A stretch of 64,000 nucleotides of DNA from Leifsonia sp. ku-ls. GTDB lineage: Bacteria; Actinomycetota; Actinomycetes; Actinomycetales; Microbacteriaceae. Positions 16,758 through 25,526 of the stretch are shown piece after piece. The notes beneath the pieces were generated by a model, which saw only the letters and a program-made list of their open reading frames with translations, did no database searches and was not told where the DNA came from. Made by a program: the position numbers and the translations under genes. The stretch covers positions 186,001 through 250,000 of the forward strand of contig QKXI01000005.1 in the NCBI GenBank assembly GCA_003367665.1, in the 5' to 3' direction. Within the stretch, counting starts at the first letter, position 1. Each line of letters begins with the position of its first letter.

Positions 16758-16977
16758 TCTGACGACCCTTCGCCGAGCAGCCGCCCTCCGACCCCATCGG
16801 GTCGTGACGGGGCGCACGCTCCCCGGGAGCGCCACACTCACGCCCCCGCGCACCAGGCCCATCAGACGGGCCACAACACATCGCACCCCGCGAATCCCCG
16901 CCCCTCCGCCGTACCCGTGGAGGCACTCGGCATACCGGGATCCGGGAGAAACATCATCACCTAAGGACTCGATTCCC
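16758..16977 (+). promoter_or_regulatory. attenuator-like leader with competing hairpins
   Basis: CGACCC at 16789-16794 pairs with GGGTCG at 16799-16804 (four-base loop). ACGACCC at 16762-16768, just after the leader stop codon, can pair instead with GGGTCGT at 16799-16805, so two upstream arms compete for one downstream arm. A second hairpin spans 16811-16833 (GCTCC/GGAGC core). Ribosome position on the Cys codons could pick the fold. There is no T-tract, so Rho or ribosome-site masking would be the output. Confidence 0.45.
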
Positions 16978-17733
16978 ATGTCTCTGGCCACCATCGACAC
17001 CGCCTTCCCCCGCACCTCCACCGTCTCCCCCGTCAGCCCGGTCCGTCCGGCCACCGCAGCCCCCGCGCCCGCCGCAGCCGCGACCGGCGCCGAGACCGCG
17101 CCCCGCATCCGCGCCGTCCCCGAGGGGACCGAGGCACGCGGCTTCGTGCTGTACGTCGGCATCGACGAGGCGAAGGCGGCCGCGGCCGGCACCGACCTCG
17201 GCCGCATCGTGGAGGCGCTGAAGCGACTGACCGCCGAGCTCGCGCCGACCGCCGAGACCTACGCCGCCGTCGCCCTGGCCCCGGCCGGTGCGGGCGGACG
17301 CGACGTGGATGTGGTCCGCCTGGCCCTGCAGGACCCGGCCGCGATCGCCAAGCACCGTCACGCGGTGACCGTCGACGAGGACGAGGACCGCGCCGCCTCC
17401 GGCGTCGTCGTCGACATCTCGCGCAAGCGCCTGGTGCTCGACAACCAGACCGTCGCGCTCACCTACAAGGAATTCGAGCTGCTGCAGTACCTCGTGCTGC
17501 GCGAGGGCCGCACCATCGAGCGCTCCGAGCTGATCAGCTCGCTGTGGAGCGGCGCCGACGAGGACGAGGTGCCGAACGAGCGCACCATCGACGTCCACGT
17601 GCGCCGCCTTCGCGCCAAGCTGGGCCGCTACGAGGACATCGTGCGCACCGTCCGCGGCGTCGGCTACCGCTTCGACCGCCACGCCGACGTCTCCATCCGC
17701 TACGCCAGCGCCCCCTCCCCCGACCTCTTCTAG
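16978..17733 (+). CDS. orphan OmpR/PhoB-type winged-helix regulator without receiver domain
   Basis: 251 residues. Residues about 150-235 are an OmpR/PhoB DNA-binding domain (TYKEFELLQYLVLREGRTIE, RTIDVHVRRLRAKL, TVRGVGYRF). The first 50 residues are Ala/Pro-rich; residues about 55-125 form a small alpha/beta domain starting GFVLYVGIDEAKAAA that is not a response-regulator receiver and has no phospho-Asp pocket. The signal is therefore not phosphorylation. It lies behind the Met/Cys leader peptide, so the level of the regulator may follow sulfur amino-acid supply. Ends at inverted repeat copy C. Confidence 0.85.
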   Translation: MSLATIDTAFPRTSTVSPVSPVRPATAAPAPAAAATGAETAPRIRAVPEGTEARGFVLYVGIDEAKAAAAGTDLGRIVEALKRLTAELAPTAETYAAVALAPAGAGGRDVDVVRLALQDPAAIAKHRHAVTVDEDEDRAASGVVVDISRKRLVLDNQTVALTYKEFELLQYLVLREGRTIERSELISSLWSGADEDEVPNERTIDVHVRRLRAKLGRYEDIVRTVRGVGYRFDRHADVSIRYASAPSPDLF

Positions 17734-17737
17734 CCCC

Positions 17738-17800
17738 CATCGCTTCCTCGATTAATCCGGCCCGAACCGGCGTGTCGGCGGATTAATCGAGGAAGCGATG
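17738..17800. repeat. long intergenic inverted repeat, copy C
   Basis: Arms 17738-17759 and 17779-17800 are perfect 22-base reverse complements, beginning with the same CATCGCTTCCTCGATTAATC as copy A. The loop carries CGGCGTGTCG at 17768-17777. It fills the gap between two convergent genes, so a bidirectional terminator role is likely. Confidence 0.88.
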
Positions 17801-17805
17801 ATGGG

Positions 17806-18630
17806 TCAGATGGTGCGCTGGTAGGTGCGGAAGGCGCTGGTGGCCCAGGCGGCCATGACCAGGGCGAGGGCCAGGAGCAGGGCGGCGTGCAGCCAGAGTG
17901 AGGGCCAGTCGAGGGACGCGGAGAGCGCCTCGCGGCCGACGATCACGGCCCACTCGAACGGGTTGTAGGCGGAGACGTTCTGCACCCACTCCGGTGAGAG
18001 CTTGGTGTTCATGATCGCCGAGCTCAGGAACATCAGCGGCAGCGTGAGCAGCTGCGAGATCCCGATGAGCGCCGAATGCTCCCGCGTCAGCAGCGCGATC
18101 GCGTTCGAGAGCGAGCAGAACACCGCGGTGAGCAGCACGACGCCGAGGAGGAGCAACAGGATGCCGCCGAGCCCGCCCTCGAAGCGCGCCCCCGCCCAGA
18201 ACGCGATCCCGAGCACGATGAGCGACTGGCCCACCGCGAGGATCGACTGGTACACGAGCGTCGACGCGATCATCGCCGCACGGTTGGTCGGCGAGGTGAG
18301 GAAGCGGTCCATCACGCCGCGGTCCATGTCCTGGATGTACACCGTCCCGGACCACGCGCTGCCGAACAGCGCGAGCATCATCACGACGCCCGGCGTCAGG
18401 TACTCCAGGTAGCTCTGGCCGACGCCGAAGCCGGGGATGTCGATGACCGACTTGAACAGCTGCCCGAACAGCAGCAGCCAGATCACCGGCTGCACCAGGT
18501 TCATCACCAGGAACGCGGGCATGCGCCAGGCCGTCCGCAGCTGCCGCCCGGTGAGCAGCAGCGTGTGCGTGAGGAAGGTGGGCCCGCCGCGGCGCACCGG
18601 GCGGGAGGGGCTGAGGGTTGCGGTGGTCAT
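17806..18630 (-). CDS. ABC-2 type exporter permease (DrrB-like)
   Basis: 274 residues with about six membrane helices and the ABC-2 signature around LSSAIMNTKLSPEWVQNVSA followed by YNPFEWAV. It pairs with the ATPase upstream to form a drug or lipid exporter. The ATG overlaps the ATPase stop by four bases. Export cargo is unknown. Confidence 0.9.
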   Translation of the reverse strand: MTTATLSPSRPVRRGGPTFLTHTLLLTGRQLRTAWRMPAFLVMNLVQPVIWLLLFGQLFKSVIDIPGFGVGQSYLEYLTPGVVMMLALFGSAWSGTVYIQDMDRGVMDRFLTSPTNRAAMIASTLVYQSILAVGQSLIVLGIAFWAGARFEGGLGGILLLLLGVVLLTAVFCSLSNAIALLTREHSALIGISQLLTLPLMFLSSAIMNTKLSPEWVQNVSAYNPFEWAVIVGREALSASLDWPSLWLHAALLLALALVMAAWATSAFRTYQRTI

Positions 18631-19640
18631 CGTGCGTTCTCCAGGACGAGCTCGGCGGACTCCTGCGCCCGCGTGAAGGTGCGGCCGGTGTGCCGCAGGT
18701 AGACGTCGTCGAGGCTGGGCCGGGCGACGGTGGCGGAGGCGACGGCGACGCCGGCGGCCTCCAGGGCGGCGAGCGCCTGCGGCAGCGTGGCGGAGCCGCT
18801 GTCGGCGCGGGCGCGCAGGGTGCGGCCATCGCCCGCGATCTCCCGGAGCGCCGCGACCCGCTGCAGGGCGGCCAGCCCCGCGAAGGGGTCGGCGTCGGAT
18901 GCGAGCTCGACCACGACGGCGTCACCGCGCAGGCCGTTCTTGAGCTCCTCCGGTGTCCCGCCCGCCACGACGCGGCCCTGGTCGACGATCGCCAGCCGGT
19001 CGGCGAGACGGTCCGCCTCGTCGAGGTAGTGCGTGGTGAGCAGCACGGTCAGGTTCTCGTCGGCGGTCATCCGCTCCAGTTCGAGCCAGAGCTCGGCGCG
19101 CGCCTCCGGGTCGAGGCCGGTGGTCGGCTCGTCGAGGAACAGCACCGTCGGCCGGTGCATCAGGCCGATCGCGACGTCGAGCTTGCGGGCCATGCCGCCG
19201 GAGTAGGTCTTCACCTGACGCCGCGCGTGCTCGGTGAGCCCGAACCGGTCGAGCAGCTCGCGCGAGCGGGCCGCCGCGTCCCGGCCGGTCATTCCCTGCA
19301 GGCGCCCGGCGAGCACGAGGTTCTCGGCGCCGGTGCCCATCGGGTCGGACACCGGCTTCTGCGCGACGAACCCGATCGCCCGGCGGACGCGGGCGGGGTG
19401 ACGGACGACGTCGATGCCCGCGACGAACGCGGAGCCGGAGTCCGGGCGCGACAACGTCGACAGGATCTTCATCGTCGTCGACTTGCCGGCCCCGTTCGGT
19501 CCGAGCAGGCCGAATACCGTTCCGGACCTGACCTCGAAGCCGAGGCCGTCGAGCGCGCGGACGGGAGGCTTGCCCCGCGCCCCGCGGTAGGTCTTCACGA
19601 GCTGGTCGGCGGCGAGGGCCGACCCGGATGGCTGTGCCAT
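18627..19640 (-). CDS. ABC exporter ATP-binding protein (DrrA-like)
   Basis: 337 residues. Walker A GPNGAGKST, signature YSGGMARKLDVA, Walker B VLFLDEPTTGLD, and the DrrA-type C-terminal extension after residue about 230. The ATG at 19640 has a GGAGA site; the longer frame upstream runs through the hairpin and is not used. It is downstream of a PadR repressor gene on the same strand, a common layout for inducible DrrAB exporters. Confidence 0.92.
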   Translation of the reverse strand: MAQPSGSALAADQLVKTYRGARGKPPVRALDGLGFEVRSGTVFGLLGPNGAGKSTTMKILSTLSRPDSGSAFVAGIDVVRHPARVRRAIGFVAQKPVSDPMGTGAENLVLAGRLQGMTGRDAAARSRELLDRFGLTEHARRQVKTYSGGMARKLDVAIGLMHRPTVLFLDEPTTGLDPEARAELWLELERMTADENLTVLLTTHYLDEADRLADRLAIVDQGRVVAGGTPEELKNGLRGDAVVVELASDADPFAGLAALQRVAALREIAGDGRTLRARADSGSATLPQALAALEAAGVAVASATVARPSLDDVYLRHTGRTFTRAQESAELVLENAR

Positions 19641-19747
19641 GGTGGTTCTCCATTTCTTCTGATGGGCAGCCACCGGCACGGGATATCCTTGGATACAGCC
19701 CTCGGTGACTGTTGACGCAGGTTCCTCACGGAACGACTGAAGGTGTG

Positions 19748-19779
19748 GATGGCCGGAGAGTTGCCGCTCTCCGGCCATC
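19748..19779. terminator. strong hairpin between padR-type gene and exporter genes
   Basis: GATGGCCGGAGAG at 19748-19760 pairs perfectly with 19767-19779 around a six-base loop. It lies after the PadR stop codon and before the exporter ATPase, so it may end or attenuate read-through. No clear T-run follows on the minus strand. A small palindrome TATCC-TT-GGATA is at 19684-19695, close to the exporter start. Confidence 0.6.
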
Positions 19780-19790
19780 GTTCTGTGCAG

Positions 19791-20465
19791 CTACGAACCG
19801 AACAGGGCGGCCGCCTCCTCTCCGAAGTCGCCGGCGGCGATCCGACCGCCGATCTCCTCCATGCTGAGGCCGCGCCCGAGCAGTGCGTGCAGCTGCTCCC
19901 ACCACTCGTAGCCGCCGATCATGCGGTCGCGGATGCGTGCCGCCAGGTCGGCGACGAAGGCCCGTTCGGCCTCCAGCACCGCGATCCGGTACTGCGACTC
20001 GATGACGAGCAGCTCGGGCAGCCCGGCGATCCGGTCCTGCTCCTTACGCCGGGAATCGAGCTCGGCGTCGAGCAGGTCGCGCCGGCTCTCCAGGAGTGCG
20101 GCCGCGGTCTGCGGCGGGAGCATCGGAAGCAGCGACAGGCCGGTCTCGATCGCCGGGTACTCCTTCACCGGCACTTCGACCAGTTCGCGCAGCCACTGCT
20201 CCGCCTCGGCGCGCCCGTCGTCGGTGATGGCGTAGACGACGCGCTCCGGCCGGTTGCCTTCGCGCTCGGTCTGCGCGACCTCGATGAAGCCGTGCTTCTC
20301 CAGCGACTTGATGACCGCGTAGAGGGAGCCGAAGTTGAGGCGGATGCTGTCCTCCTTGCCCCGCTCCCGCATGGTCGTCGTCATCTCGTACGGGTACATC
20401 GGGCGTTCCCAGAGGCAGGCGAGCACGGCCAGCGCCAGCGGGTTGGACACCGCACGCTTGGACAT
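19791..20465 (-). CDS. PadR-family transcriptional repressor
   Basis: 224 residues. N-terminal PadR winged helix with NPLALAVLACLWERPMYPYE and the wing LNFGSLYAVIKSLEKHGFIE, then a long helical C-terminal (Vir-like) dimer domain from about residue 95. It is expected to repress itself and the DrrAB-type exporter and to respond to an exported compound. A perfect 16-base-arm palindrome lies just upstream of the start. Confidence 0.9.
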   Translation of the reverse strand: MSKRAVSNPLALAVLACLWERPMYPYEMTTTMRERGKEDSIRLNFGSLYAVIKSLEKHGFIEVAQTEREGNRPERVVYAITDDGRAEAEQWLRELVEVPVKEYPAIETGLSLLPMLPPQTAAALLESRRDLLDAELDSRRKEQDRIAGLPELLVIESQYRIAVLEAERAFVADLAARIRDRMIGGYEWWEQLHALLGRGLSMEEIGGRIAAGDFGEEAAALFGS

Positions 20466-20476
20466 GATCTGCTCCT

Positions 20477-20512
20477 CTGGATCGAATACTCTGCTTAGAG
20501 TATTCGATCCAG
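20477..20512. promoter_or_regulatory. PadR operator (perfect palindrome)
   Basis: Arms 20477-20492 and 20497-20512 are exact 16-base reverse complements around GCTT; the core reads ATCGAATACTCT and its mirror. It sits 11 bases upstream of the PadR gene start and between it and a divergent acetyltransferase gene. Symmetry, AT-richness and place fit an autoregulatory operator. Confidence 0.75.
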
Positions 20513-20580
20513 GGTAAGGTTGTCCACCCCTTCCGGTTGGATGTAATGTGCGCGTAATCGACCGGGGATACGGTCGAACC

Positions 20581-21066
20581 ATGGGCCCCGACATCGAGAT
20601 CCGCAGAGCCGACTTCGCCGACCCCGCTCTCGCGCGCTTCCTGCAGGACCACCTCGACGACATGGAGCCGACCGCCCCGCCGGAGAGCCGGCACGCCCTC
20701 GACCTCGCCGCGCTGCGGCGGCCGACCGTGCGCCTGTGGACGGCCCTCGACGACGGGGCCATCGTCGGCACCGTCGCGCTGGCGACCCTCGAGCCCGGCC
20801 ACGAAGAGCTGAAGAGCATGCGCACGGACCCGACGCGGCGCTCGCGCGGCATCGGCGCGCGGCTGCTCGCCACGGCGCTCGACGACGCCCGGGCACGAGA
20901 CGTCCGGCGGGTCTCGTTGGAGACCGGCTCGATGGACTTCTTCGCACCGGCCCGGCGGCTGTACGAGCGGGCCGGCTTCCGGCCGTGCCCTCCCTTCGCG
21001 GACTACACCGACGATCCGAACAGCGCCTATTTCACCCTGGAGCTTGCGCCCGATCCGGTGGACTGA
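20581..21066 (+). CDS. GNAT-family N-acetyltransferase
   Basis: 161 residues with the acetyl-CoA loop RRSRGIGARLLATAL and the GNAT motif B region ETGSMDFFAPARRLYERAGF. Substrate unknown. ATG 20581 is chosen because TACGGT (20569-20574) lies six bases upstream, giving a leaderless transcript. It is divergent from the PadR gene and may share control by the palindrome at 20477. Confidence 0.88.
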   Translation: MGPDIEIRRADFADPALARFLQDHLDDMEPTAPPESRHALDLAALRRPTVRLWTALDDGAIVGTVALATLEPGHEELKSMRTDPTRRSRGIGARLLATALDDARARDVRRVSLETGSMDFFAPARRLYERAGFRPCPPFADYTDDPNSAYFTLELAPDPVD

Positions 21067-21073
21067 CCGCCGG

Positions 21074-22411
21074 TCACGCGCGTGACCTCATCCAGGAGGC
21101 CACCTGCGGGCCGACACCGTCGAGGACCGACAGGTGCGTGGCCCCCTCGACGACCGAGGTGGAGAGCAGGCGCGCAGGCGCCGCGTGGGCGAACGCGACG
21201 ACCTTCGCGGGAACGAAGACCTCGTCGCGCGAGCCGATCCACACGCCGACGGGATGCGTCAGCCGGCCGAGAACGCCGCGGGCGTCGGTCGCGTTCTGGC
21301 CGATCGCCATCGCGGCGGTGTACCGCGGGATCAGCCCGGACCGCACCTGCGCGGGAGTGTACGCGAACGCGACAGCGTCCCGGTGGCCGTCGACCAGCCC
21401 GTTGCTGAGGGTCGCCGCGACGAGCGGCGCCTGGCAGACCCTCGCGAAGTTCGCCGCTCCGGCGACCGCCTCCGTCTCCGAGTGCAGGCCGAAGTCCGGC
21501 GCGACGAGCACGTACCCGCTCACCCGCGAGCCGAGCGCGCCGACGCTGTTGAGCACGATGCCCGCACCTGCCGAGTGCCCTCCGACGAACAGCGGGAGGC
21601 CGGGATGCGCCCGCGCCACGACACCGACGTCGGTCGAGACGTCCGCGGTCAACTGCGTCGGCGACGGTGTGTCGCCCCGCGGGCCGCCGGAGGCGCCGTG
21701 TCCACGGACGTCAAACAGGTAGGCGGCGACGCCGTTCGCCGCAAGGGAGCGGCCGAAGCCGAGATAGCCGAGGGCGCTGCTCGCGCCGGAGCCGTGGAAG
21801 AAGACGAGGGCCGCGACCGGATGGGCCGGGACGAACGCGTAATAGGCCAGCCGGGTGCCGTCGCTGGCCGAAACGGTCCCGGTGGGCCGCATCCCGTCGC
21901 CCGTTCCCGTGGACGAGACGTCGAGCCCGCTGGTCGCCACGAGCGGGAACGAGCAGGGCGACGCGGCCACCGCCGCTCCGGCGACCGTCGCGCCGGCCAG
22001 GACGAGCACGGTGACCCCGACCGCCCCGACCAGCCGCCGGGCGGAGAAGCGGGGCGGCGTCCACGAACGCCGGGACGCCGGAAGGGCAGAGAGCACCACC
22101 GACGACAGGCCGAGAACCGCTGGGAGGAGCCCAGCAACGCCGCCGCCCGCGGCCAGGTGCCCGACCCCGGCGGCCAGCGCTGCGGCGGTGGCCGCGCGGA
22201 CGCACCACCGCCCCGACGCGCCAGGACGACGCTGCAGGATCACGCCGACCCAGAACAGGACTCCCGCCCCGACCAGCACGGCTCCCGCGAACGGCAGACC
22301 GGCCGGGGCAAACGGGCCGAGGTCCGCGGCGCCGACCGCGAGGGCGAGCGCGCCGGCGACGGTGGCGAGGACGCGGGACGAGGAGACGGTGGCGGGAAGA
22401 CCGGAGGACAT
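21074..22411 (-). CDS. membrane-anchored alpha/beta hydrolase
   Basis: 445 residues. The first 150 or so hold about four membrane helices; residues from about 175 on form a serine hydrolase with nucleophile elbow GGHSAGAG, acid in GSRDEVF and base in ATHLSVLD. The oxyanion region is FFHGSGASS. It resembles monoacylglycerol-lipase-like hydrolases; the catalytic side is probably extracellular, but this is inferred. Minus-strand TAGCGT (22418-22423) lies six bases before the ATG (leaderless). Confidence 0.8.
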   Translation of the reverse strand: MSSGLPATVSSSRVLATVAGALALAVGAADLGPFAPAGLPFAGAVLVGAGVLFWVGVILQRRPGASGRWCVRAATAAALAAGVGHLAAGGGVAGLLPAVLGLSSVVLSALPASRRSWTPPRFSARRLVGAVGVTVLVLAGATVAGAAVAASPCSFPLVATSGLDVSSTGTGDGMRPTGTVSASDGTRLAYYAFVPAHPVAALVFFHGSGASSALGYLGFGRSLAANGVAAYLFDVRGHGASGGPRGDTPSPTQLTADVSTDVGVVARAHPGLPLFVGGHSAGAGIVLNSVGALGSRVSGYVLVAPDFGLHSETEAVAGAANFARVCQAPLVAATLSNGLVDGHRDAVAFAYTPAQVRSGLIPRYTAAMAIGQNATDARGVLGRLTHPVGVWIGSRDEVFVPAKVVAFAHAAPARLLSTSVVEGATHLSVLDGVGPQVASWMRSRA

Positions 22412-22491
22412 GGCTCCACGCTAGGAACTCCCGGCCGGCGCCGAATCAACCCGCGAGTGGAGCCCGGGTGGAGACGGGCGACGCGGGAGGA

Positions 22492-23376
22492 CTACGTCGC
22501 CTCCCGCCTCAGCGTCGGGACGAGGTGCGCGGCGACCCAAGCGGCGAGCGGCGTCGGGGTGGTGGTGAGGTAGTCGCGCGGATTCTCCGGCACGTAGCCG
22601 TCGCGGATGCCCGCGGTCATCCCGACCAGCGCCTCGATCCGGGCCGGCGGGAGACCGGCGGCGACGAGTTCGCGCCGCACGTCGTCGTCGCCGAGCTGGA
22701 CGACCTCGATCGGCCGGCCCACCGCCGCGCCGACGATGGCGGCCACGTCACGGAACGACAGGTCGGCCGGACCGTGGACCGCCTGCACCCGGCGGCCCGA
22801 CCAGCGGCCGTCCAGCAGGCGCGCTGCGGCGACGACGGCGATGTCCTCCGGCGCCACCCACGGCATCGGAGCGGACACGTCGAAGGCGGTCGCGATCCTG
22901 CCGTCGCGAAGCGAGTCGAGATCGAAGAACAGGTTCGTGAAGAAGTACCCGCACCGCAGATGCGTCACATCGACCCCCGCCGCGTCCAGCGCCACCTCCG
23001 TCGCGGCCAGCCCGTCGATCTCGCCGACACCGTGGCGACGCTCCGCTCCCGCGCTGGACTGGAACACGACCCTCCGGATGCCGTTCTCCCGGATCGCGCC
23101 GAGCAGCGCCTCCGTCGCCCGCCGGTAGCCCTCCAGCGGGTCGTCGAACTCGCTCGGCGGGACCACCCAGTACAGGGTGTCGACGCCCGCCGTCGCGGCG
23201 ACGACGGACTCCGGGTCGAACTGGTCGACGACGACGGGCTCCACGAAGGCCCGCGCGTCATCCGGCAAGCGCTCGGGATGGCGCATCAGCGCCCGGGGAC
23301 GCTCGCCCGCCTGCGCCACCAGGCGCAGGACGTGACGGCCGACGTTTCCGGTGGGGGTCGTGACCGCGATGCTCAT
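22492..23376 (-). CDS. NmrA-like NAD(P)-binding reductase
   Basis: 294 residues. MSIAVTTPTGNVGRHVLRLV is the glycine-rich dinucleotide motif of atypical SDR/NmrA proteins (QOR2-like), and the active-site YxxxK is missing as in that group. It probably binds NADP(H) as a redox sensor or reduces quinone-like compounds. Substrate not known. Confidence 0.82.
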   Translation of the reverse strand: MSIAVTTPTGNVGRHVLRLVAQAGERPRALMRHPERLPDDARAFVEPVVVDQFDPESVVAATAGVDTLYWVVPPSEFDDPLEGYRRATEALLGAIRENGIRRVVFQSSAGAERRHGVGEIDGLAATEVALDAAGVDVTHLRCGYFFTNLFFDLDSLRDGRIATAFDVSAPMPWVAPEDIAVVAAARLLDGRWSGRRVQAVHGPADLSFRDVAAIVGAAVGRPIEVVQLGDDDVRRELVAAGLPPARIEALVGMTAGIRDGYVPENPRDYLTTTPTPLAAWVAAHLVPTLRREAT

Positions 23377-23418
23377 GTCGGCAGGATGGCCCGCACCACC
23401 GACATCGCAGGCGACCGT

Positions 23419-25524
23419 TCAGTCGCCGGCGCGCGCTCCACGCCGGTTCGGCTCCTCGACCGCGGCGGCGTCCAGGAAGGCCCTCGCGACCGCACGGCCG
23501 TCCTCATCCGTCGCCCAGAGCAGGAGGCGGCCGCCGTCGGGTGCGGCCGGAACGGTCAGCTCGGCTCCGGCGGACAGCTCGAACGGGGACACCGCGACCG
23601 GCTCGCTCGTCGCCTGCGGCCGCGACAGGGCGGCCTGCGCCGACGGTCCGTCGACCGGCGCGCCCGCCCGCAGCCAGGCGGCGTGGAGGCGGACGTTCAG
23701 CGGCGAGGCACCGTGGTGCGAGACGTGAGCGACCAGCGGGAAGGGCTCCTTCGGAGGCCGGATGTCGGCGCCGGCGCGGAGCGGGAGCAGGTCGAGCACG
23801 AGCACCGTGTCGGCGTTCACGTCGGCGGGGACGAGGCCGCCCCACTCCTTCGCCCGGCGGTCGGTGGTGAGCAGCCCGGCGGCCTCGTGCTCCACATCCG
23901 CGAACTCGGTGTAGACGTACCCGGCGAACCGGTCGTGACGGCGCAGCTCCTGCGTCTCCCAGCGCAGGTGCCAGGCGCGCTCCAGGCTGGTGAACCCCTC
24001 GCCGTACTCGCTGTTCAGGATGGGGACGCCCGAGCGCGGCACGGCGTCGGACGCGTAGAAGGACTTGTCGACGACGAAGTCGGGTCCGAGCCGGACGGGG
24101 AATCCGCTCACCGTGCCGTCGGCCATCCCGGCGACGACACGCTTCCACTCGGCGAGGTCCGGCTCGTAGTAGTGCCAGTCGACCAGGTCGGTGCGGACGT
24201 GGGCCCAGCCGGAGTTCTCGACGATCGGGCGGGTGTCGTCCAGTGCCCGCATGGTCTCGTAGGCGTGCTCGGCGGCGCGGGCGCGGGAGCGGCTGCCCGG
24301 GATGTCCCAGTCGAGCCCCCACTCCTCGTTGTAGAGGCCCCAGATCACGATGGAGGGATGGTTGCCGTCGCGCTCGACCAGCGCGGGGAGCTGAGCCTCG
24401 AACGCGGCGGCCGCGTCGTCGGAGAACCGGCTCGGGCAGGCGGGCTCGGCCCAGACCAGCATGCCGGTGCGGTCGGCCTCGTGCAGCCAGATCGGCTCCT
24501 CGAACTTGAGGTGCTTGCGCACCAGGTTGTAGCCGAGTTCGCGGGCGAGGGCGACGTCCCGGCGCAGTGCCGCGGCGTCGGGCGCGGTGAGGCCGGTCCC
24601 GGGCCAGTAGCCCTGGTCGAGGACGCCGCGCAGGTATACGCGCTCGCCGTTCAGGAAGAGCTGCTCGCCCCTGGCCTCGATGCGCCGCAGACCCGACGTG
24701 ACGACGACGGTGTCGGCCGCGTCGCCGTCGCCGACGACGACCTCCACCCGGTACAGGTGCGGGTCGGCCGGCGACCAGAGGCGGGGAGACGCGAGCTGCA
24801 GCCGCCCGGCGGCCCGGCCCTCGGCATCCGCCCGCAGCTCGACCGACTCGCCGGTGCCGAGTACCCGCACCGACACCGGCGCGCCCGACGGCGCGTCGCC
24901 CGCGGTCTCAACCACCACGTCGAAACCGGTGAGGCTGTCACCCCGAAGGGACACCGCGCGGGCGTACGTGCGCCCGCGCGCCTCCAGCCACACCGTCTGC
25001 CAGATGCCGGAAGTCGGCGTGAACGAGACGCCGTCGTAGTCGTCGCGCGGGATCGAGCGCTGCTTGCCGTGCGCGATCGCGCGCTTGTCGGCCGGCGCCT
25101 CCACCTCCACGGTGAGCTCCGAGGGGATGCCGGGGACGAGGAAGTCGGTGACGTCGAACTCGAACGACTCGTACCCTCCGACGTGCTCGCCCACCGGGCT
25201 GCCGTCGATGCGGACCACCGCGCGATGGTGCACCGCGCCGAAGGAGAGGACGACGCGCGAGCCGGCCCACTCCTCCGGCACGGTCACCTCGCGGCGGTAC
25301 ACCCCACGCTCCAGCCAGGCGCGGTTCACACCGGAGGCCGTCGTCTCCCAGGCGAACGGGACCGTGATGGCGCCCGCGGCATCCTCCGCCTCGAAGTCCC
25401 ACGCGCCGTTCAGGTTCAGCCAACGGGCCGAGCGGTCGAGGTCGGGCCGCGGATACTCCGGTCGCGGCTGCTCCGGGGTCGCCGCCCGGGCGGTGACGAC
25501 GGAGTCGGTCGGGGAGAGTGTCAT
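23419..25524 (-). CDS. glycoside hydrolase family 2 enzyme
   Basis: 701 residues: jelly-roll sugar-binding domain (about 30-180), Ig-like domain (about 185-285), TIM barrel (about 290-560) and a C-terminal beta domain. The acid/base is E400 in GLYNEEWG and the nucleophile E506 in NSEYGEG. No signal peptide, so it acts in the cytosol on imported oligosaccharides. GH2 covers beta-galactosidase, mannosidase and glucuronidase; sequence alone does not settle which. It is the last gene of the importer operon, two bases after the permease stop. Confidence 0.9.
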   Translation of the reverse strand: MTLSPTDSVVTARAATPEQPRPEYPRPDLDRSARWLNLNGAWDFEAEDAAGAITVPFAWETTASGVNRAWLERGVYRREVTVPEEWAGSRVVLSFGAVHHRAVVRIDGSPVGEHVGGYESFEFDVTDFLVPGIPSELTVEVEAPADKRAIAHGKQRSIPRDDYDGVSFTPTSGIWQTVWLEARGRTYARAVSLRGDSLTGFDVVVETAGDAPSGAPVSVRVLGTGESVELRADAEGRAAGRLQLASPRLWSPADPHLYRVEVVVGDGDAADTVVVTSGLRRIEARGEQLFLNGERVYLRGVLDQGYWPGTGLTAPDAAALRRDVALARELGYNLVRKHLKFEEPIWLHEADRTGMLVWAEPACPSRFSDDAAAAFEAQLPALVERDGNHPSIVIWGLYNEEWGLDWDIPGSRSRARAAEHAYETMRALDDTRPIVENSGWAHVRTDLVDWHYYEPDLAEWKRVVAGMADGTVSGFPVRLGPDFVVDKSFYASDAVPRSGVPILNSEYGEGFTSLERAWHLRWETQELRRHDRFAGYVYTEFADVEHEAAGLLTTDRRAKEWGGLVPADVNADTVLVLDLLPLRAGADIRPPKEPFPLVAHVSHHGASPLNVRLHAAWLRAGAPVDGPSAQAALSRPQATSEPVAVSPFELSAGAELTVPAAPDGGRLLLWATDEDGRAVARAFLDAAAVEEPNRRGARAGD

Positions 25525-25526
25525 GT

